Positions 33,148 through 37,789 of a DNA stretch of 37,789 nt are shown one piece after another. The notes beneath the pieces were generated by a model, which had not been told where the DNA came from, did not search any database, and worked only from the letters and a program-made list of their open reading frames with translations. The position numbers and the translations under genes were made by a program. Origin of the DNA: Desulfobulbaceae bacterium (GTDB lineage Bacteria > Desulfobacterota > Desulfobulbia > Desulfobulbales > Desulfocapsaceae); assembly GCA_031287565.1 (NCBI GenBank), contig JAITSS010000070.1, forward strand, positions 1 to 37,789. Direction: 5' to 3'. Every line of letters starts with the position of its first letter. Position 1 is the first letter of the stretch.

Positions 33148-33316
33148 AATTGAAATCACCGAAACACTTCAAAGAATCATAGAAATTGATGCCAATTCTG
33201 AAAGCGAAGCAGTTGAAGCGGTCAGAAAATCTTACCGAAATTGCGAAATAGTTCTGGATAGCTCAGACTATATTGCAACAAATTATGATTTGTTTCGTAG
33301 TAGAGTGGCCCGATAA
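33137..33316 (+). CDS. DpnD/PcfM-family small protein
   Basis: A 59-residue protein starting at ATG 33137, inside the last codons of the nuclease gene. The sequence YKIEITETLQRIIEI, then SESEAVEAVRKSYRNCEIVL and DSSDY matches the DpnD/PcfM pattern (an EITETL strand, a helix with regularly spaced acidic residues, Y-x-N-x-E-I-V-L-D). DpnD is the second gene of the pneumococcal DpnI restriction cassette, with unknown function; PcfM is a related protein of conjugative plasmids. Its overlap with a gene having a DpnI-like C-terminus supports a dpnC-dpnD-like unit. GGAGGAAGA about eight bases upstream is a suitable ribosome binding site. Confidence 0.75.
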   Translation: MQYKIEITETLQRIIEIDANSESEAVEAVRKSYRNCEIVLDSSDYIATNYDLFRSRVAR

Positions 33317-33563
33317 ATTGTTAACCATATATTCCGCTGTCATTTCGATGGGAGAAGCAATCCATGTTCGACATGATTTGCTCACAAGTCACTACAAAAA
33401 GAGGGTGGCGGCAACGACAGCGGCTTCGTCGATGTCATACTGAAAGGCCAGTCCGTGCGTTTCCCGCTCAAAGCCCACTACAGATTTTTCCGAACATCGT
33501 ATCAGGTTGATGGCTCCAGAAATATGTTGCCAGAGTTGCCGCCGCCCGTTCCCCCGACCCCCA
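33317..33563. repeat. intergenic stretch with dispersed repeat, copy 2
   Basis: The segment 33326-33360 (CATATATTCCGCTGTCATTTCG and on to GAAGCAA) matches the copy at 14622-14654. The remainder returns to the base composition of the flanks and has no gene I can support; open frames on either strand lack start signals. It forms the right border of the AT-rich insert. Confidence 0.5.
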
Positions 33564-34886
33564 ATGCCAACCATGAACTCAGCGAATCTCATCATCAGCG
33601 GTCGTTATCTGCTGGCTGAAGCTGGCCAGGCCGCTTTTGAAAACTACGGGATCGCCATCGCGGGCGATACAATCGCCGCCGTCGCGCCGACCGATGAATT
33701 GCGGGCGCGCTACCCAAAAGCCAGACATCTGCACACCGACAACGGCCTGGTCATGCCAGGCCTCGTCAACGCCCACACGCACGCCGCCATGTCGCTCTTT
33801 CGCGGCTTGGCTGACGATTTACCGCTGATGACCTGGCTGCACGATCATATCTTTCCGGCGGAACAGCGGTTGACCGGCGAGATGGTCTATTGGGGGACGC
33901 TCCTTTCCTGCGCCGAGATGATCCGCTCCGGCACCACCTCTTTTTGCGATATGTACTTGTTCGCGCGGGATGTGGCGCGGGCCGCCGACGCCGCCGGGAT
34001 GCGAGCCTGGCTGGGCGAGGTATTTTTCGATTTCCCCTCGCCCAGCCACGGCGACGAGGCGGCGGGTCTCGTTTATCTTGATGAAATGTTTGATGAATAC
34101 CGCGAGCATCCGCGCATCCGCGTCACCGTCAATCCGCACAGCGTCTACACCTGCGCGCCGGATTTGTTGACGCGGCTGTTCGCAGTCGCCGGGCGTGAAC
34201 AGGCGCTGTACCACATCCATCTCAGCGAGACGGTGAGCGAAGTCGCCACCTGCCGCGAGCGTTACGGGCTGACACCGGTGGCGCACCTGGAACACCTGGG
34301 ACTGTTAGCGGCCAATGTCCACGCCGCCCACTGCGTGCAACTGACCAAGGACGAAATCGCCCTCATGGCCGAACGTCGCGTCGGCATCGCCCACTGTCTG
34401 CAATCAAATCTCAAGCTGGCTTCCGGCATCGCGCCGACGCCGCGCCTGCTCGCCGCGAACGCCAAGGTCGCGCTGGGCACCGACGGCAGTGCCAGCAACA
34501 ACGACGTCGATATGTTTTCCGAAATGACCAGCGTCGCCCTGACCCACAAGGGCATTCATCTCGACCCGACCATCCTGCCCGCCGCGACGGTTTTGGCCAT
34601 GGCGACCAAGGGCGGCGCCAGGGCGCTCAACGCGGAAGCGGCCATCGGCAGCCTGCACGCGGGCAAACGCGCTGACTGCATTGTCGTCGATTTATCCGCC
34701 AGTCGCCTGACACCTCTCTACAACCTAAGCTCGCAATTGGTCTATGCCGCGCAAGGCGACGATGTGCGGCACACGATCATCGGCGGCCAACTAGTCATGC
34801 GCGACCGCAAAATCCTCTCTTTTGACGAGGACGAGGCCAAAGCGAAGGTTCGGGAATTCGCCAGGCTCATCCACGTGGGCAGGTAA
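33564..34886 (+). CDS. mtaD: 5-methylthioadenosine/S-adenosylhomocysteine deaminase
   Basis: Amidohydrolase that deaminates MTA, SAH or related adenosines to the inosine forms. The 440-aa protein shows the metal-binding set: NAHTHAAMSLFRG (about 69-81), a His in HIHLSET, a second AAHCV His, and the Asp in LGTDGSASNNDVDMF. The N- and C-terminal beta-sandwich parts (NLIISGRYLL, and GKRADCIVVDL near the end) complete the fold. The choice between ATG 33564 and ATG 33573 is open since neither has a clear ribosome binding site. punA lies upstream across the AT-rich insert; together they could convert MTA to methylthioinosine and then to hypoxanthine. The exact substrate cannot be read from sequence. 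Confidence 0.85.
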   Translation: MPTMNSANLIISGRYLLAEAGQAAFENYGIAIAGDTIAAVAPTDELRARYPKARHLHTDNGLVMPGLVNAHTHAAMSLFRGLADDLPLMTWLHDHIFPAEQRLTGEMVYWGTLLSCAEMIRSGTTSFCDMYLFARDVARAADAAGMRAWLGEVFFDFPSPSHGDEAAGLVYLDEMFDEYREHPRIRVTVNPHSVYTCAPDLLTRLFAVAGREQALYHIHLSETVSEVATCRERYGLTPVAHLEHLGLLAANVHAAHCVQLTKDEIALMAERRVGIAHCLQSNLKLASGIAPTPRLLAANAKVALGTDGSASNNDVDMFSEMTSVALTHKGIHLDPTILPAATVLAMATKGGARALNAEAAIGSLHAGKRADCIVVDLSASRLTPLYNLSSQLVYAAQGDDVRHTIIGGQLVMRDRKILSFDEDEAKAKVREFARLIHVGR

Positions 34887-34890
34887 TCCG

Positions 34891-36270
34891 TTGAATCCCC
34901 AACACATTGCCAAACTCCAGGCAATTGTCGGCGCCGAGAATTGCCTGGCCGATACAGCTAGCCGTATCATCCACGGTTACGACGCCACCCAAAGCGTATA
35001 TGCGCCCGATGTCGCGGTCTATCCCGGCAACACGGAAGAAGTCCGCCAAATCATGCGTCTAGCGTATACATGGCGGATTCCGGTGGTGCCGCGCGGCGCC
35101 GGCAGCGGCTTTTCCGGCGGCGCTCTGCCGATTCATGGCGGCATTGCGCTGGTTCTGACCCGCATGAACCGGATCATCGAAATCGACCGGGAAAATCTCA
35201 TTGCCGTCGTCGAACCCGGCGTCGTCACCGCCGATTTCCAGCGGGCGGTGGAGAAATTGGGGCTTTTTTATCCGCCCGACCCAGCCTCAAAGGAATTCTG
35301 CACCCTGGGCGGCAATATCGCCGAAAACGCCGGCGGCCCGCGCTGCGTCAAATACGGTGTCACCAGGGATTATGTGTTGGGATTGGAGGCGATTTCCGCC
35401 CACGGCGACATCTTTCACACCGGCGGACGAACGCTGAAAAACGTCGTCGGCTACGATCTGACCCGGCTTATCGTCGGCTCGGAAGGAACGCTCGCCGTCG
35501 TCACGGCAATCACCCTGAAACTCTTGCCGAAACCGGCCATGAAAAAAACCATGCTGGCGCAATTCTCCAGCATCGACGGCGCGGCGCGGGCGGTCACGGC
35601 GATCATCGCCGACAAAATTATCCCGACGACCTTGGAATTCATGGACGCGGCGACCATCTCGGCTATCCGCACCGACATCCCGATACCATTGCCTGACAAC
35701 TGCCAAGCTGTATTGATTATCGAGGTTGACGGTGACGCCGCCCAGGTCGAGGCGCACATGGCGGCCATTCATCCCTTAATCGCGCCGCACGACCTGCTGC
35801 GCGGCCACATCGCCGCCGACAACGCCGAAGCTGAAGCCATCTGGCGGTTGCGTCGCGCCGTCAGCCCCAGTCTGAAGCGCCTCGCGCCCGACAAATTCAA
35901 TGAGGATATTGTCGTTCCCCGCGCCCAACTACCGGAGATGATCCGCGCCCTGGAAGGCATCGCCGCCCATTTTCAGGTGACAATCGTCAATTTCGGCCAT
36001 GCTGGCGACGGTAACATCCACGTCAACATCATGGTTGACCTGCGCCAAGAAGGGATGAAAGAAAAAGCCAGGCAAGCGGTGGCGGCGGTCTTCCAGGCGG
36101 CGGTGGCCCTGGGCGGCTCTATTTCCGGCGAACATGGGATAGGCACTGCCAAAGCGCGTTATCTGGGGCTGGAAATCGACCCAGTGGCGATGGCTCTGAT
36201 GCGCCGCGTCAAAACCGCCTTTGATCCGGAAAACATCCTGAATCCAGGGAAAATCTTTCCACAACCATGA
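34891..36270 (+). CDS. glcD: FAD-linked oxidase, GlcD/lactate dehydrogenase type
   Basis: Flavoprotein that oxidises glycolate or D-lactate; in family members electrons pass to an Fe-S partner and then to quinone. The 459-aa protein has the PCMH FAD-binding domain (VPRGAGSGFSGGALP, TLGGNIAENAGGPRCVKYGVTRDYVLGLE, LIVGSEGTLAV) and the FAD-oxidase C-terminal domain (GHAGDGNIHVN, SGEHGIGTAK, FDPENILNPGK). The start is TTG 34891, five bases after the deaminase stop, since no ATG or GTG precedes the first conserved residues in a suitable place. The stop overlaps glcF by four bases. Confidence 0.9.
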   Translation: MNPQHIAKLQAIVGAENCLADTASRIIHGYDATQSVYAPDVAVYPGNTEEVRQIMRLAYTWRIPVVPRGAGSGFSGGALPIHGGIALVLTRMNRIIEIDRENLIAVVEPGVVTADFQRAVEKLGLFYPPDPASKEFCTLGGNIAENAGGPRCVKYGVTRDYVLGLEAISAHGDIFHTGGRTLKNVVGYDLTRLIVGSEGTLAVVTAITLKLLPKPAMKKTMLAQFSSIDGAARAVTAIIADKIIPTTLEFMDAATISAIRTDIPIPLPDNCQAVLIIEVDGDAAQVEAHMAAIHPLIAPHDLLRGHIAADNAEAEAIWRLRRAVSPSLKRLAPDKFNEDIVVPRAQLPEMIRALEGIAAHFQVTIVNFGHAGDGNIHVNIMVDLRQEGMKEKARQAVAAVFQAAVALGGSISGEHGIGTAKARYLGLEIDPVAMALMRRVKTAFDPENILNPGKIFPQP

Positions 36271-37532
36271 AAACGCTTGCCGATTATCGCGAGGTCATGC
36301 GCCGTTGCGTCAAGTGCGGAGCGTGCCAGGCAAAATGCCCGACCTACCGTCTGACACGCCGGGAAGGCGCGGTGGCTCGTGGCAAAGTCGCGCTGGCGCT
36401 GGCCTTGGTCGATAAAGAAATTTCCATTGAAAACGCTTTATTGCGCGATATGGATTTTTGTCTGATGTGCGGAAGCTGCCTGACTGCCTGTCCGAATAAT
36501 ATACCAACACCGGAAATTGTCGCGGCGGCCAGACGGGAAATCAGTGGCCAACGTGGCCTTTCGCCGCTCGCTCGCGGCCTCTCGTTTATCACCTCTTCGC
36601 CGCGAGTCCTTAGCCTGGCGGCGAAAATCGCGGCAAACAGCGCCTTTGCCCGCGTCGCGGCGGAAAAAATCCCGGCGATAAGCGGCCTGCGCCTGCGTTT
36701 CCCGAAAGAGATGGCCGGGCGCATCCTGCCGGAAATTCCGCGACGCAACCTGTTCGCCCGCCTGCCAGAGCGGCTGCCAGGCCAAGCGGGTAAGGCAATT
36801 ATCGGCTTTTTCGCCGGTTGCGGCCTGACTTATTTATACCCGCATATCGGCGAAATGGCGGCGCGTCTGCTACACCGTTTGGGCTACAGCCTTATCATCC
36901 CCAGAAACCAGGGCTGCTGCGGGATTCCAGCCCTATCCTGCGGCGACGGCGCGACGGCGGATGCCCTGGCGGCGCGAAATGCCGCCGCCTTCGCGGAATT
37001 CGCCGAAGTCGATGTCATCGTCACCGCCTGCGCCTCCTGCTTTTCCGGGCTGCGCGGCTATGACGGCCAATGTGGCGGCAAGACGGCTGAAGCGGATTTT
37101 TATCGAAAAGTGATTGAATTTTCGCAATTTCTGGCGCGGGAAGAACTGGCGCGCCTGGTCGCGTTGCATCAAAAATCGGCTGGGCAAGCAACCAAAGCCC
37201 GGCGCGTCACCTGGCACGACCCCTGCCACCTGAAAAGCCATGGCCTGACCGCGCCGCCACGCCAGATTCTCGCGGCGCTGCCCGGCCTTAAATTTCGCGA
37301 AGCGGAAGGCGCGAACCTATGCTGCGGATTGGGCGGCAGTTTTTCCCTGAAACACTATGCCGCCTCGCAAGCCATCGGCGCGGCAAAAATCGAAGGCTTA
37401 CGGGCAAGCGGCGCGGACTTGGTCGTCACCGCCTGCCCCGGCTGCCTGGCCCAGCTACAAGATAGTATCAGCCAGGCAGGACTAAACATGCGGGCGGTTC
37501 ATCTGGCGGAAATAGCGCTGCCGGAAATCTAA
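36267..37532 (+). CDS. glcF: (Fe-S) oxidoreductase, GlcF type
   Basis: Electron-transfer partner of the GlcD-like flavoprotein. In the 421-aa protein, two [4Fe-4S] ferredoxin motifs (CVKCGACQAKCP at about 14-25 and CLMCGSCLTACP) are followed by two CCG domains (FFAGCGLTYLYP with NQGCCGIPA; WHDPCHLKSHG with ANLCCGLGGSF and a CPGC). This matches GlcF and LutA/LutB-like subunits that transfer electrons to the quinone pool. Translation is coupled to glcD by a 4-base overlap. No GlcE is encoded here, so the unit resembles the two-subunit lactate/glycolate oxidases of anaerobes. Confidence 0.9.
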   Translation: MKTLADYREVMRRCVKCGACQAKCPTYRLTRREGAVARGKVALALALVDKEISIENALLRDMDFCLMCGSCLTACPNNIPTPEIVAAARREISGQRGLSPLARGLSFITSSPRVLSLAAKIAANSAFARVAAEKIPAISGLRLRFPKEMAGRILPEIPRRNLFARLPERLPGQAGKAIIGFFAGCGLTYLYPHIGEMAARLLHRLGYSLIIPRNQGCCGIPALSCGDGATADALAARNAAAFAEFAEVDVIVTACASCFSGLRGYDGQCGGKTAEADFYRKVIEFSQFLAREELARLVALHQKSAGQATKARRVTWHDPCHLKSHGLTAPPRQILAALPGLKFREAEGANLCCGLGGSFSLKHYAASQAIGAAKIEGLRASGADLVVTACPGCLAQLQDSISQAGLNMRAVHLAEIALPEI

Positions 37533-37533
37533 A

Positions 37534-37789
37534 GTGGTCCCCATTTTCCAGACACCAGTTTAAGCTGTGCTCAGGCATAAGGATGAGCGACAATGAGTGA
37601 AGCTAGGGAGCGGAAGTCTTACAGCCCGGAATTCAAGGCGAAGGTAGGACTTGAGGCGGTGTGAGGGGTAAAAGACGATCAACGAAATTGGCCAGGAATA
37701 TGGTGTTCACCCTGTGCAGGTCAGCCAGTGGAAGAGAGAGATTCAGGAGCAGGCGAGCACCTTGTTTGAAGGCAAGCGCGGCCCCAAGC
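37534..37789 (+). mobile_element. left end of an IS3-family insertion sequence (cut by the window end)
   Basis: Just after glcF, at 37534-37560, a sequence beginning GTGGTCCCCATTTTCCAGAC resembles the terminal inverted repeat of IS3-family elements. An orfA reading frame follows. Insertion directly after the glcF stop leaves glcF intact. The right end and orfB lie outside the window. Confidence 0.65.
37593..37789 (+). pseudogene. IS3-family transposase OrfA, interrupted
   Basis: The frame reads MSEARERKSYSPEFKAKVGL, typical of OrfA, but has a TGA at 37662-37664 (replacing a usual Arg codon) and an extra base at about 37674. In the shifted frame it continues TINEIGQEYGVHPVQVSQW, the helix-turn-helix that binds the terminal repeats, and LFEGKRGPK at the window end. 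Two lesions make functional OrfA unlikely. Confidence 0.75.

Noticed and set aside
33392-33595. A 67-codon minus-strand frame left of mtaD
   Set aside because: It overlaps the mtaD start, lacks a start signal and matches nothing I know.

Overview
The window looks like chromosomal DNA of an anaerobic, respiring bacterium, most likely a Desulfobacterota (deltaproteobacterial) lineage. This is an inference from gene content: a napM-A-D-G-H type periplasmic nitrate reductase cluster as described in Desulfovibrio, a pentahaem NrfA nitrite reductase, several polyferredoxins, a type II threonine synthase and a GlcD/GlcF-type oxidase pair. Most of the DNA is GC-rich and tightly packed. Two stretches, about 11305-12052 and 32112-33316, are visibly AT-rich and look acquired.

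Layout. 156-1514 encodes a 16S rRNA m5C methyltransferase. 1737-10849 is a nitrogen-respiration block: nrfA, a protoporphyrinogen oxidase for haem synthesis, a small unknown gene on the minus strand, the wreck of a RelB/YoeB toxin-antitoxin module, then napM, napA, a flavin-reductase-like gene, napD, napG and napH. NapG/NapH would carry quinol electrons to the tetrahaem NapM and NapA (nitrate to nitrite), and NrfA would reduce nitrite to ammonium. No napB, napC or nrfH is present in the window. 10917-12516 holds tRNA-Val(CAC), a Fic-family AMPylase and a frameshifted IS256-type transposase remnant. 12690-15797 holds a 30-residue membrane peptide, a D-amino acid aminotransferase, a YeaQ-type membrane protein, a deoxyinosine glycosylase and a secreted Sel1-repeat protein. 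16211-20697 holds leuC-leuD and a Tat-exported DUF362 protein translationally coupled to a large membrane polyferredoxin. 20707-26835 holds sanA-like, ftsH-folP, a PilZ protein and two components of a FecCD-type ABC importer. 26942-32111 holds topB, rsfS, thrC and punA.

32112-33316 is an AT-rich insert between punA and an MTA/SAH-deaminase gene. It encodes a predicted phospholipase-D-fold nuclease whose C-terminus resembles the winged helix of DpnI, followed in overlap by a DpnD/PcfM-family protein. This is the best candidate for an undescribed system: a DpnC/DpnD-like restriction cassette in which the PD-(D/E)XK nuclease is replaced by a PLD nuclease. The window ends with glcD-glcF and the left end of an IS3-family element whose orfA carries a stop codon and a frameshift.

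All functional calls come from reading motifs in the translations. No database search was run.
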